Shown here piece by piece: positions 1 through 8,193 of a stretch of DNA of 49,134 nt. The notes under the pieces were generated by a model. The model saw nothing but the letters and a program-made list of their open reading frames with translations. It was not told the origin of the DNA and ran no database searches. The translations under genes were made by a program, and so were the position numbers. The stretch's first letter is position 1, and every line of letters starts with the position of its first letter. The stretch comes from Sphaerisporangium cinnabarinum. GTDB lineage: Bacteria > Actinomycetota > Actinomycetes > Actinomycetales > Cellulomonadaceae. The stretch lies in the NCBI GenBank assembly GCA_003052455.1, contig QAPD01000012.1, positions 1 through 49,134 on the forward strand, in the 5' to 3' direction.

Positions 1-2
1 CA

Positions 3-755
3 CTAAGCCCGGAGGTCCGCCTTTACGCCAACCAGAACGGCACCAATGTCCTGGCCGGGTACAGCTAGGGCGTCCTCAGCCAGCACTCGGACAGCGGCGA
101 CAGGCACGTGGTAGTCGGATGCCTCGAAGTGCGCCAGCCCGTCGTCCGTTTCGAAGATCCGCTGCTCGACGGCACCATCGTTCTGGTACCAGTACATCGC
201 ACATGCCAAGTCACCAGCATCCTTGTAGTTCGGTATCGGTGCGCGGTCGAGCCATGCCTTGAGCTTGAGCACCGTATAACCAGCGACAGTGGGCAACCGG
301 ACAGACCCGACCCCTTCCAGCAGCAGCTCGTCAGCGTCCATCCACACGTCCTGGAATCCGAAGACGCTCATGTCTACCCGTCGTGCAGCGGGGGCGACGA
401 CCCCGTCTGGGACCTCGACGTTCTCGCCAAAAGGCATGATGTCGACGGGAAGTCCCGTGACCAGGTAGCGGATTCCGGAGCTCGATCCGCTGACGGGGTC
501 GAGGCCGGAGACGAGTTGTTCGTACTGTTCCCAGCCTCCGACAGCGATGCCGATATCCAGGTCATCAGTACGCCGCAGCTCGCCCCCGAACCCGTGCCCG
601 GCATGCAACAGGTCGCGACACGTGGCACCGACCAGCATGATGGGCGGCAAACCACCGTGATTCGAGGCGATCTCTCGGAGCGCTGGGGCAGCCGGTGAGC
701 GCTCCAGCAACGTCTCGAGCCGCTTCACGTAGTCCCCGTCAGACCTCGTAGGCAC
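3..755 (-). CDS. AbiEii-like nucleotidyltransferase toxin (type IV TA)
   Basis: Nucleotidyltransferase-fold protein of about 250 residues, the expected toxin half of an AbiE-like type IV toxin-antitoxin or abortive-infection pair. The nucleotidyltransferase signature is visible: a small-residue segment (VGATCRDLLHAGHG) followed by an acidic DxD (RTDDLDIGIAV), with a later KLKAW segment typical of the fold. An open frame extends to a TTG at 785, but the GTG at 753-755 has a GGGAG sequence 8 nt upstream and is the better start, giving a 17-bp overlap with the upstream antitoxin gene. By family knowledge AbiEii toxins transfer nucleotides to a cellular RNA target; the target here is unknown. It could instead be an antitoxin-like MNT protein, but its position after an AbiEi-type gene argues for the toxin role. 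Confidence 0.72.
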   Translation of the reverse strand: MPTRSDGDYVKRLETLLERSPAAPALREIASNHGGLPPIMLVGATCRDLLHAGHGFGGELRRTDDLDIGIAVGGWEQYEQLVSGLDPVSGSSSGIRYLVTGLPVDIMPFGENVEVPDGVVAPAARRVDMSVFGFQDVWMDADELLLEGVGSVRLPTVAGYTVLKLKAWLDRAPIPNYKDAGDLACAMYWYQNDGAVEQRIFETDDGLAHFEASDYHVPVAAVRVLAEDALAVPGQDIGAVLVGVKADLRA

Positions 756-1716
756 TGAGAATCTCCCTGCGGATCCCTCGAGCAATTTCCTGCTGACGCG
801 GCTCGCGGGAGGCCATGAGGTCGGCGTACACCAGTGGCAGCGGCGCGATTCGCAAGGTTTCCGATTGTGGCTGGGCCCTCTCGGGCTCCGTCCAGAAGGC
901 TCGTCGCACGACGATGTTGCTCTCCTCGTCCGACCACGGACGCTCCCACCGGGACCGCGCTACGGCGCGTGGGTCGATCCTCGGCACATAGATCACGAGC
1001 CCCCGCCCGTGCAGTTCGTCGACCGCAGCTTCACCACTCACGAAGACGTTCTTGCTGGCCTGCGCCCAGGCGTCCGCCACGGGTTGGCCCGAGAACCGAC
1101 CCAGTTCGAGAGCCCGTGCCAGGGCGAGGGGGTACGCGGCCGTCCACTGGTCCAAAAGCTCGTTCGCCCGGAACAGGCGCGCGACCCCGGGTACGACGTA
1201 TCCCTCCTCGCTCAGCGCGGCGACGGCGCTGTGGGCAAGGCTTGTCGAGACACCTGCCGCGTCGGCGAGCGCCCGGACGCTCGCCGTCACGAGACGCGGC
1301 CAGGCGAGCAGGCAAAGCACCACCTGAGCGCGCCGTGCACTCATGAGATTGGTCTCCCGAACCCGCTCGCGCCCCGGTCCTACGACAGCCGCGGTTTTCG
1401 CGCGCCGCCCGCGGATGTCGATCCGCACACCGGGTGCCTCAACGTACGCATTTCCGTAGGCGTCGATCCACCAGATACCTCGCTGCCTCGCGGCCGTGGC
1501 CACGGAGGCAGGAACGCGCTCACCAATGAGGAGGTGACCGTCGAAGCGCGCCAGGTCGGAGGTCTTTCTCGGCCATTCCTCGCTCTCGAACCACACCGCA
1601 GGGCGCTCGATGATGTGACCGTCGAGGTCGAGAGCGACGGTCCGGCCGCTCCGCATCAAGTGAACCCTGTCCTTACGCCAGACCTCGTTGATCCGGTCAA
1701 TCCAGCCGTCTCTCAC
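739..1716 (-). CDS. AbiEi-like antitoxin / transcriptional regulator (type IV TA)
   Basis: First gene of the AbiE-like pair, about 325 residues. The N-terminal 120 residues carry the pattern seen in AbiEi-family regulators of actinobacteria (a GIWWIDAYGNAYVEAPG stretch, then RGRR). A winged helix-turn-helix follows (LADAAGVSTSLAHSAVAALSEEGYVV). AbiEi antitoxins are known to repress their own promoter by binding inverted repeats, and repeats of that kind lie upstream. The frame can be read from a GTG at 1735-1737, but that codon has no ribosome binding site. The GTG at 1714-1716 is preceded by GGGAGG at a spacing of 8 nt, so I place the start there. The 3' end overlaps the toxin gene, which implies translational coupling. 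Confidence 0.72.
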   Translation of the reverse strand: MRDGWIDRINEVWRKDRVHLMRSGRTVALDLDGHIIERPAVWFESEEWPRKTSDLARFDGHLLIGERVPASVATAARQRGIWWIDAYGNAYVEAPGVRIDIRGRRAKTAAVVGPGRERVRETNLMSARRAQVVLCLLAWPRLVTASVRALADAAGVSTSLAHSAVAALSEEGYVVPGVARLFRANELLDQWTAAYPLALARALELGRFSGQPVADAWAQASKNVFVSGEAAVDELHGRGLVIYVPRIDPRAVARSRWERPWSDEESNIVVRRAFWTEPERAQPQSETLRIAPLPLVYADLMASREPRQQEIARGIRREILSAYEV

Positions 1717-1741
1717 GCGAAGCCTCCCTCTAGTCACCCGT

Positions 1742-1795
1742 ATCGTATGCTTCGACCGAACGTTCGATCACGCCGAACGTTCTATCGGACCGAAC
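1742..1795 (-). promoter_or_regulatory. Operator/promoter of the AbiE-like pair
   Basis: Three copies of CGAAC start at 1757, 1774 and 1791, exactly 17 bp apart. The first two sit in palindromic CGAACGTTC cores (1757-1766 perfect, 1774-1783 with one change); the third is a half-site. A plausible minus-strand -10 (TACGAT, 1742-1747) lies just downstream. This fits an autoregulatory AbiEi operator. The repeats are seen directly; the function is inferred. Confidence 0.6.
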
Positions 1796-1890
1796 ACCCT
1801 CCTTGCGCCACACCACCTGCGGGTGCCGGTACAAGGGTGCAGATCGGTACATACTTCCGACAGGTACAGGCTCCACCAACCGATCACTCC

Positions 1891-2685
1891 TCACGCCTGA
1901 CGACGGCGCTCGCGGGCGTCCCACGTGTCCGTCGCGACGCGCTGGGCGTCGCGGAGCGCGCGGGCCGGGTCGACGCCCTTGGGGCAGACCTGCGTGCAGG
2001 CCCCGACCTGGATGCACGGCCAGACGCCGAACTCGGTGTCGAGGACGTCGGCGCGGTCGAGCTCGCCCGCGTCGCGCGAGTCCTCGTCCCAGCGGCGCGC
2101 CGTCGCGACGACGGCCGGGCCGAGGAAGTCCGGCGCGACGTCGAGCTGCGGGCACGCCGCGTAGCAGAGCATGCAGTCGATGCACTCGGCGAAGCCCTTG
2201 AACGCGGCGAGCTCGCCCGGCGTCTGCCGGTGGCCCGACGCCGGCCCGACCGCCCGCAGCACGTCGCTACCGTCCGGCGTCGGCGGGTCGACGAGCGGGA
2301 GGCGCGTGGCGCCGTCGGGCACGAGCCAGGGCTGTACGGTGGCGAGCTTGCCGAGGAAGGTGTCGGTGTCGACGACGAGGTCGCGGAGCACCTCGGCGTG
2401 CGCGAGCGGCTCGACGACGAGGCCGGACGTGCGGTACCCGCGCACGAACGTCTCGCACCCGAGCACCGGGCGACCGTTGACCATGACGCCGCAGCTCCCG
2501 CAGACCGCCATCTTGCACGACCACCGGAACGTCAGCGTGGGGTCGGCGTGGTCCTTGACCCACTGGAGCGCGTCGAGCACGGACGTGCGGTCGTCGTAGG
2601 GGACGTCGAACACGTCCCGCCGGCCGGTCGCCGCGCCGTCGGGCGACGTGCGCGCGACCTCCAGCCGCACCGTCTGCTCGCTCAC
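1891..2685 (-). CDS. frdB: Fumarate reductase / succinate dehydrogenase iron-sulfur subunit
   Basis: Iron-sulfur subunit of 264 residues that carries electrons between the flavoprotein and the quinone pool. The [2Fe-2S] ligands are C57, C62, C65 and C77. The C-terminal ferredoxin part has CIDCMLCYAACPQ (C168, C171, C174, C178) for the [4Fe-4S] and C224, C230 and C234 for the [3Fe-4S] cluster. The segment between (LGPAVVATARRWDEDSRD) and the CIQVGACTQVCPKGVDP motif resemble E. coli FrdB more than typical SdhB. The GTG start overlaps the stop of the flavoprotein gene by 4 bp. No membrane anchor gene follows; the next gene downstream is the AbiE-like pair. Use as fumarate reductase or succinate dehydrogenase cannot be decided from sequence alone. 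Confidence 0.9.
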   Translation of the reverse strand: MSEQTVRLEVARTSPDGAATGRRDVFDVPYDDRTSVLDALQWVKDHADPTLTFRWSCKMAVCGSCGVMVNGRPVLGCETFVRGYRTSGLVVEPLAHAEVLRDLVVDTDTFLGKLATVQPWLVPDGATRLPLVDPPTPDGSDVLRAVGPASGHRQTPGELAAFKGFAECIDCMLCYAACPQLDVAPDFLGPAVVATARRWDEDSRDAGELDRADVLDTEFGVWPCIQVGACTQVCPKGVDPARALRDAQRVATDTWDARERRRQA

Positions 2686-4550
2686 GCGCCCTCTCCCTCC
2701 TCCGCCGAGAACGACGTTGCTGTCGTCTCCGGGCTCTTCCCGACAGCAACCTCGTGCTCGGCGGGAGTCCCGGAGCCCACCGGGACGTGGGTCACCTCGA
2801 TCGTGCCGCCCGTGCCGAGGCGGACCTCGGAGTGCCGTGCCGCGGCGTCCGACGCCGGGAAGTCCAGCCGCTGGTGGGCGCCGCGCGACTCCTCGCGCGC
2901 GAGCGCGGCCGCGACGGTCGCGTGCGCGACGAGCAGCGTCGCGCCGAGCTCGACCGTCGTCGCCCAGTCGGTGTTGAGCACGGCGCTCGTGTCGGCGACG
3001 CGGACGTCGTCGTACCGGGCGCGCAGATCCTCGACGGCGGCGAGCGCCCGCTGCAGGCCGTCGGCGTCGCGGTAGATCCCGGCGTCGGCGTCGAGCACGC
3101 GCCCGAGCTCGGCCCGGATCGCGGCGGGCGGCTCGGTCCCCCGGCCGCGCATCGCGAGGAAGCCGTCGGCGATCTCGGCGGCCCGGTCCACGACCGCGGG
3201 ACCCGTCCGGACCGCCGAGGGCCCGCCGCCGGCCCCGGGCGGGCCCATCTCCCGCGACCACGCGAGCGCCGCCTCGCCCGCCGCGCGCCCGACGACGAGC
3301 GTCTCCACGAGCGAGTTGGACCCGAGCCGGTTGGCGCCGTGCAGGCCGGTCGACGCGCACTCCCCCGCGGCGAACAGCCCGGCGACGCCGGTCGCGCCGC
3401 GCGCGTCGGTGCGGATGCCGCCCATCGTGTAGTGCGCCGTCGGGCGGACGGGCACGGGCTCGGTCGCCGGGTCGACGCCCGCGAACTGCTTGGCGAGTCC
3501 GGTCACGAGCGGCAGCCGCTCGGCGAGACGGTCCTTGCCCAGGTGCCGCAGGTCGAGCAGGACGACGCCGCCGTCGGGCGTGGGGATGGTGCGGCCGTCG
3601 CGGTCGGCGTGCCAGAACGCCTGCGACAGGCGGTCGCGCGGCCCGAGCTCCATGGTGCGCGGCACGGGCGCCCCGACGGGCGACTCGGGCCCGAGGCCGT
3701 AGTCCGCGAGATAGCGGCGGCCGTCGGCGTCGAGCAGCACCCCGCCCTCGCCGCGCGCGGCCTCGGTGAGGAGGATGCCGCTGCCCGGGAGGCCGGTCGG
3801 GTGGAACTGGAGGAACTCCAGGTCGCGCAGCGGCACTCCCGCTCGCAGCGCCATCGCGGTGCCGTCGCCCGTGCAGATGCCCGCGTTCGTGCTGGTCCCC
3901 CACGCGCGCGCCGAGCCGCCCGTCGCGAGGACCACGGCCGGCGCCTCCAGGAGCAGCGGCTCGCCGCGGTGCTGGTCGTGCACGACGACGCCGCGCACCC
4001 GGGCGTCCGGCCCGCCCGGGTCCTCGACCACGAGGTCGAGCACGTGGTGCTCGTCGTACCGGCGGACGGGGCCGTCGGGACCGGAGTGCCGCAGCGAGGT
4101 CTGGAACAGGGTGTGCAGGAGGTGGAAGCCGGTCTTGTCGGCGGCGAACCAGGTGCGGGCGCGGCTCATGCCGCCGAACCGGCGGACGGCCACGTCGCCG
4201 TCGTCCGTGCGCGACCACGGCAGCCCCAACCGCTCGAGCCGGTAGAGCTCGCCGGCCGCGCGCTCGACGACGAACCGGACCGCGTCCTCCTCGCACAGCC
4301 CGGCGCCGCCCGCGAGGGTGTCGGCGACGTGCTGCTCGAGCGAGTCGTCGTCGCCCACGACGCCCGCCGCCCCGCCCTCGGCGGCGACCGTGTGCGAGCG
4401 CATCGGGTAGACCTTCGAGACGAGCGCGACCACGGGGGTGCGGCCGTCGTCGCGGGCCGCGACCTCGGCGACGGCGAGCGCCGCGCTCAGCCCGGCGGCG
4501 CCGCCCCCGACGACGACCACGTCGGCGTGCTCGACGCGCAGCGCGGTCAC
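2682..4550 (-). CDS. frdA: Fumarate reductase / succinate dehydrogenase flavoprotein subunit
   Basis: Catalytic FAD subunit, 622 residues, interconverting fumarate and succinate. It has the dinucleotide-binding GGGAAGLSA near residue 15, the histidine expected to bind FAD covalently (RSHTVAAEGG, H53), and active-site blocks FHPTG, TEAARGEGG and RPTAHYTMGG. The GAN(R)LGSNSL block near the end of the FAD domain is also present. The GTG start at 4548-4550 has GGAGG about 7 nt upstream; longer in-frame extensions lack family similarity. It is translationally coupled to the iron-sulfur gene. The C-terminus is followed directly by the FeS subunit and there is no frdC/frdD or sdhC/sdhD gene on either side. 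Confidence 0.92.
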   Translation of the reverse strand: MTALRVEHADVVVVGGGAAGLSAALAVAEVAARDDGRTPVVALVSKVYPMRSHTVAAEGGAAGVVGDDDSLEQHVADTLAGGAGLCEEDAVRFVVERAAGELYRLERLGLPWSRTDDGDVAVRRFGGMSRARTWFAADKTGFHLLHTLFQTSLRHSGPDGPVRRYDEHHVLDLVVEDPGGPDARVRGVVVHDQHRGEPLLLEAPAVVLATGGSARAWGTSTNAGICTGDGTAMALRAGVPLRDLEFLQFHPTGLPGSGILLTEAARGEGGVLLDADGRRYLADYGLGPESPVGAPVPRTMELGPRDRLSQAFWHADRDGRTIPTPDGGVVLLDLRHLGKDRLAERLPLVTGLAKQFAGVDPATEPVPVRPTAHYTMGGIRTDARGATGVAGLFAAGECASTGLHGANRLGSNSLVETLVVGRAAGEAALAWSREMGPPGAGGGPSAVRTGPAVVDRAAEIADGFLAMRGRGTEPPAAIRAELGRVLDADAGIYRDADGLQRALAAVEDLRARYDDVRVADTSAVLNTDWATTVELGATLLVAHATVAAALAREESRGAHQRLDFPASDAAARHSEVRLGTGGTIEVTHVPVGSGTPAEHEVAVGKSPETTATSFSAEEGEGA

Positions 4551-4773
4551 GGGCGTCCTCCGGGGGCGAGAGGGCGGGCGGACAGGTCCGGTGCGGCGCA
4601 GAGCGGGGGGAGAGCGTGCCGAGGCATAGGGGAAGGGTCCCCGCGCCGTCGGGCCAGCGCAACAGGCGAAGGTCCCGGTCCGGGGCCCTGATGGGCACCG
4701 CTCCCCATCGAGCGCGAGCCCCCTCTGTGGGTAAGGTCCGTGCGGAACCCCTCCCCGAACCACCGGAGCACTC
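4551..4773 (+). promoter_or_regulatory. Divergent promoter region frdAB / lipoprotein
   Basis: 223-bp gap between the divergent flavoprotein and lipoprotein genes, so it must carry both promoters. On the plus strand TAAGGT (4732-4737) is a plausible -10 for the lipoprotein, leaving a leader of about 30 nt with GGAG before the ATG. No convincing -35 or operator could be assigned for frdAB. Confidence 0.4.
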
Positions 4774-5502
4774 ATGCGTCCCGCCCGTACCGCCGCCCGC
4801 CTGACCGTCGCCGCCGCGCTCGCGCTCGGCCTCACCGCGTGCACCGTCGCCGTCGACGGCGGGGACGCCCCGAGGACGTCCGCCCCCGAGGAGACGACGG
4901 AGGAGTCCGCGCCGGCCGAGGACGCCGAGGAGGTCGACGACGCCGCGGCGGAGGGGACCGAGGCGGACGGCGAGCTGCCCGACTGGGCCAACCCCGTCGC
5001 GACGCCGGGCGAGCAGATCTCGACCTTCACGGTCGGCGACGTGCGCGTCGACGTCTACCAGGTGGGCGTCACGCAGGCCTCGAAGGACGGCCTGTTCGTC
5101 GACCCGGACACCAACCAGCCGCTCATCGCGGCGGGCGACGACATCGTCTTCATCAACTACGTCATCACGAACGAGGGCGACCCGATCGACCTCGGCTCGA
5201 GCCTCGTGAGCATCGACGAGCGCTACGACGACTGGCCGTACATGCAGGGCATGGACACCATCGTCGACGACGCGCTGTACGAGGCGCAGGGCGTGCACGA
5301 CGACGCGATGCACAACCAGGCGTACCGCGAGCCGTCGGTGTACCCGTTCGCGACGGGCCAGTCGTACTCGTACGCGACGAACTTCCGCTACCAGCCCGGC
5401 TCGCCGATCACGTTCGACGCCGTGATCACGCCCGTGGACGCGGAGGGCGAGCTCCTGCACGACGAGCGCATCGAGGGCGAGGGCACCGGCACGATCTCCT
5501 GA
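4774..5502 (+). CDS. Secreted lipoprotein of unknown function
   Basis: 242-residue lipoprotein. A signal peptide with Arg residues, a hydrophobic core and the lipobox LTAC (C23) is followed by an acidic, low-complexity linker (about residues 30-75, rich in E, D, A and T). The C-terminal 160 residues form a folded domain beginning about GEQISTFTVGDVRVDVYQVG, with patterns such as FINYVITNEGDPIDL that suggest an immunoglobulin-like beta domain. I do not recognise a named family and assign no function. It is monocistronic: it is divergent from frdAB and ends at a strong hairpin. Confidence 0.85.
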   Translation: MRPARTAARLTVAAALALGLTACTVAVDGGDAPRTSAPEETTEESAPAEDAEEVDDAAAEGTEADGELPDWANPVATPGEQISTFTVGDVRVDVYQVGVTQASKDGLFVDPDTNQPLIAAGDDIVFINYVITNEGDPIDLGSSLVSIDERYDDWPYMQGMDTIVDDALYEAQGVHDDAMHNQAYREPSVYPFATGQSYSYATNFRYQPGSPITFDAVITPVDAEGELLHDERIEGEGTGTIS

Positions 5503-5520
5503 CGCCGCCCGCGCCTGCCG

Positions 5521-5554
5521 CGAGAGCCCCGGTCCCGACGGACCGGGGCTCTCG
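5521..5554. terminator. Bidirectional terminator hairpin
   Basis: Perfect 14-bp inverted repeat (arm CGAGAGCCCCGGTC, 5521-5534 and 5541-5554) with a 6-nt loop. It lies between the convergent lipoprotein and GNAT genes and can serve both. Confidence 0.8.
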
Positions 5555-5559
5555 TGCGC

Positions 5560-5865
5560 TCAGCGCCGGGTCAGGTCCTCGTACTCCGGGTGCCGCTCGA
5601 CGTACGCGCGGATGAACGGGCACAGCGCGACGACGCGCTCGCCCGACTCCCGCACGCTGTCGAGCGCGCCCGCGGCGAGCGCGGACCCGACGCCGCGCCC
5701 CTCGAACGCGGGGTCGACCTCGGTGTGCGTGAAGATCACCGCGCCCGGCTCCCGCACGTAGGCGGCGAAGCCGGCGACGACGCCGTCGTCGGTGCGGGCC
5801 TCGAAGCGGTCGCCCTCGTCGGTGACGGTGACGGTGGGCGTGCGGGGTGCGGCGCTGTCGGTCAT
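5560..5865 (-). CDS. Small GNAT-fold N-acetyltransferase (YjdJ-like)
   Basis: 101-residue single-domain acetyltransferase. The acetyl-CoA binding motif A is clear (FEGRGVGSAL, residues 55-62), and the C-terminal CPFIRAYVERHPEY block is the signature of the small YjdJ/Gcn5-like family (about 90-100 residues). The substrate is unknown; proteins of this family are short and often annotated only as N-acetyltransferases. The ATG at 5863-5865 is preceded by GACGAT at a distance of 6 nt and has no obvious ribosome binding site, so the message may be leaderless. An open frame continues upstream to 6117 but lacks family similarity. Confidence 0.85.
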   Translation of the reverse strand: MTDSAAPRTPTVTVTDEGDRFEARTDDGVVAGFAAYVREPGAVIFTHTEVDPAFEGRGVGSALAAGALDSVRESGERVVALCPFIRAYVERHPEYEDLTRR

Positions 5866-5992
5866 GCCGCCATCGTCGTCGGCCCGGCGCCCCCGGACAA
5901 CCGCGGCGCGACCCCTGAGACGGCCGTCACGTCGGGCGCCGCGACACGAATTCGCTACCGGCCGGACGGCTTCCGGGTGCGACACTGGGACG

Positions 5993-7333
5993 GTGGTCCA
6001 GGATTCCCCGTCGCGCGCTGACGACCCCGAGAACCCCGAGCACCGGCGGGACGACCTGACGACCGAGGGGACGACGTCGGGCACGGCGCCCGAGGCCCCC
6101 GTCCGGGCCTCCCGCAACCCCTACCGCGCCGTGCTCACGCTGCCCGGCGCGTGGCGGTTCTCCGCCGCGGCGCTCGTCGCGCGCCTGCCGATGTCGATGG
6201 TCGGCATCGGCACGATCCTCATGATCCAGGGCATCTACGGCGAGTACGCGCTCGCGGGACGCGTCGCAGCCGCGCTCGTCGTGGCGCAGGCGGTCGTGTC
6301 GCCCCAGATCGCGCGCCTCGTGGACCGCACGGGGCAGCGCGTCGTCATGCTGCCGCTGCTCGCCGCCGCGACGCTCGGGCTCGGCGGGCTCATCCTCTGC
6401 GCCGTGCTCCGCGCGCCCGAGTGGACGCTCTACGTGTTCGCCGCGGTCTCCGGCGCGACCCAGGGGTCGTACGGCTCGATGGTCCGCGCGCGCTGGACGC
6501 ACATCGTGCCCGACGCGCGGCGCCTGCACACCGCGTACTCGCTCGAGTCCGCGCTCGACGAGCTCGTGTTCGTCGTGGGGCCCGTGCTCGCGACCGTGCT
6601 CGCGACGAGCGTGTCGCCGTCGGCAGGGCTCGTCGTCCCGCTGGTCGCGGCGGTCGTGGGCGGGTTGTGGTTCCTGTCCCAGCGCGCGACCGAGCCGCCC
6701 GTCGTCGTGCCCGACGCCGGCGTGAAGCAGCGCTCGGCCATGCGGTCCACGGGGATGATCGTGCTCGCCGTGATCTTCGTGGCCATGGGCATCGTGTTCG
6801 GCGCGACCGACGTCTCGACCATCGCGTTCGCCGAGGAGGAGGGCCAGAAGGGCGCCGCCGGCATCATCCTCGCCGTGTTCGCCCTGGGCTCGCTCATCTC
6901 CGGCCTCGTCTACGGCGCCCGCCACTGGGTGTCCCCGCTGTGGCGCCGGTTCGTCATCGGGATCGTCGCGCTCGCCGCAGGCGTGTCGCTGTTCTTCTTC
7001 GTCACGTCGATCCCCGTGCTCGCGGCGGTCATGTTCGTGACCGGGTTCGCCATCGCGCCGACGCTCATCAACGGCAACAACCTCGTGCAGAACCTCGTGG
7101 CCCCGACGCAGCTCACCGAGGGCCTCGCGTGGGTCGGGACGTCGCTCGGCGTCGGGGTGTCGATCGGGTCGTCCGTCGCCGGGTCGCGCATCGACGCGGG
7201 CGGCGCGCACGCCGGGTTCGAGGTCGTCGTCGCGGCGGCCGCGCTCGCCGTCGTGCTGGTGCTCGTGGCCCTGAGGTCGCTGCGGCGCAGCGCCGACCGC
7301 GAGGACGTCACGGACGGCACGCCGGCCCACTGA
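5993..7333 (+). CDS. MFS transporter
   Basis: Major facilitator superfamily permease of 446 residues with about 12 hydrophobic segments, beginning near VLTLPGAWRFSAAALVARLPMSMVG. The loop after TM2 has a DRTGQR motif of the MFS A-loop type. The central domain carries the usual charged linker (ATEPPVVVPDAGVKQRSAMR). The substrate is not predictable; an efflux role is plausible. The GTG at 5993 is the most likely start: GACACT lies 6 nt upstream as a possible -10, so the transcript may be leaderless. The 40 residues before the first transmembrane segment are hydrophilic and rich in D, E, P and T. Confidence 0.85.
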   Translation: MVQDSPSRADDPENPEHRRDDLTTEGTTSGTAPEAPVRASRNPYRAVLTLPGAWRFSAAALVARLPMSMVGIGTILMIQGIYGEYALAGRVAAALVVAQAVVSPQIARLVDRTGQRVVMLPLLAAATLGLGGLILCAVLRAPEWTLYVFAAVSGATQGSYGSMVRARWTHIVPDARRLHTAYSLESALDELVFVVGPVLATVLATSVSPSAGLVVPLVAAVVGGLWFLSQRATEPPVVVPDAGVKQRSAMRSTGMIVLAVIFVAMGIVFGATDVSTIAFAEEEGQKGAAGIILAVFALGSLISGLVYGARHWVSPLWRRFVIGIVALAAGVSLFFFVTSIPVLAAVMFVTGFAIAPTLINGNNLVQNLVAPTQLTEGLAWVGTSLGVGVSIGSSVAGSRIDAGGAHAGFEVVVAAAALAVVLVLVALRSLRRSADREDVTDGTPAH

Positions 7334-7397
7334 CGCGGGGTACGCCGCGAGACGGTCGACGTCGAGGCTCCGAGACGACGGGCGGGACGGCTCGGCC

Positions 7398-7715
7398 TCA
7401 GATGATGCCGAGGTAGCTCTGCACGGCCCGCTCGAGCGCGTCCAGGTCGTCTCGAAGAAGGAAGTCGACAGGCTCCCCGACGACGTAGCCGGTGTCGATC
7501 ACACGGAGCTGGTCGACGAGGAGCACGGTCTCCTGCCCGGCGATCTCGAGGACGGGCCGGAAGATCGCACGCTGCGCGCTCGTCGAGGTCGGCACGATCG
7601 TCGCGACGGACCACGGCATGTTTGTCGGGGACAGAACCACCCCGTACCGCCGACCGCCCTGCTCGTGGCCCCGGGGGTCACCGAGGTCGACGCGGTAGAC
7701 GGCGCCGCGGATCAC
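7398..7715 (-). CDS. MazF/PemK-family mRNA interferase toxin
   Basis: 105-residue type II toxin of the PemK/MazF fold. It starts with the family pattern IRGAVYRVDLGDPRGHEQGGRRYGVVLS, and has the conserved VPTS strand (TIVPTSTSAQ) and the DQLRVIDTG block near residue 72. These proteins cut mRNA at short recognition sequences; the sequence specificity here is unknown. The GTG start overlaps the stop of the upstream antitoxin gene by 4 bp, the usual arrangement for such pairs. Confidence 0.88.
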   Translation of the reverse strand: MIRGAVYRVDLGDPRGHEQGGRRYGVVLSPTNMPWSVATIVPTSTSAQRAIFRPVLEIAGQETVLLVDQLRVIDTGYVVGEPVDFLLRDDLDALERAVQSYLGII

Positions 7716-8041
7716 CAGGCGTCCGGCTCGTCGTCGAGGTTCTCGTGCGCGAGGTTCTCGGCATCGATGCGGGCCTGGTCGACCCACTTCTCGTGCGCGA
7801 CCAGGTGCAGTCCACGGCGGACGGCATCGCTGGCGGTGACGCCTTCGTCGCGGAGGCGGTCGAGGATCCGGCGCTCCTCGGGGGTGGGTCGGAACGTGAC
7901 GGAGTCGCGCTTCGTCGGGGCGCCCTCGTCCTTCCCGCCGCGCGGGGTCTCCCCGACCGGCGCGCCGTTCTTCCCGCCCCGCGAGGTCGATCGTCGCGAG
8001 GTCGTCCCCTCGTGCGCGGTGCTGCGGGTTCTCGTCGCCAT
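7712..8041 (-). CDS. Ribbon-helix-helix antitoxin paired with MazF
   Basis: 109-residue antitoxin. The first 45 residues are basic and low in hydrophobic residues. A ribbon-helix-helix-like segment follows (RDSVTFRPTPEERRILDRLRDEG then TASDAVRRGLHLV), and an acidic tail (ENLAHENLDDEPDAW) of the kind that wraps the toxin ends the protein. The ATG at 8039-8041 lies 7 nt from a good -10, which predicts a leaderless transcript. It is the first gene of a two-gene operon with the MazF-like toxin and is likely autoregulated. Confidence 0.82.
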   Translation of the reverse strand: MATRTRSTAHEGTTSRRSTSRGGKNGAPVGETPRGGKDEGAPTKRDSVTFRPTPEERRILDRLRDEGVTASDAVRRGLHLVAHEKWVDQARIDAENLAHENLDDEPDAW

Positions 8042-8048
8042 GATCACG

Positions 8049-8089
8049 ACACTACGGCGTGTGTCCCACATTTGTCAGACACGGGTCTG
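8049..8089 (-). promoter_or_regulatory. mazEF promoter with overlapping inverted repeats
   Basis: On the minus strand CTGACA (8073-8078) and TAGTGT (8049-8054) are 18 bp apart and the start codon follows 7 nt later. GTGTC (8061-8065) and GACAC (8078-8082) form an inverted repeat over the promoter, with a further GACAC at 8048-8052 and CAGAC/GTCTG at 8076-8089. The arrangement fits an autoregulatory operator. Confidence 0.55.
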
Positions 8090-8193
8090 GCGCGGATGAC
8101 GCCCGCACACCCTCCCGCCAGCGCCGCCCCTGGGGTCGACGAGCACGCGGCGCCGGGTCGGCGCGATCCACGACGCCGCAGGTCCGCCGCTCG

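Noticed and set aside
1891-5460. Very long open frames such as this 1189-codon minus frame, 865-3075 plus, and 2754-4691 plus
   Set aside because: They are read-through or shadow frames of the frdAB genes caused by the lack of stop codons at very high GC; their translations are Arg/Pro/Ala-rich without any domain. Real genes were placed by motifs and ribosome binding sites.
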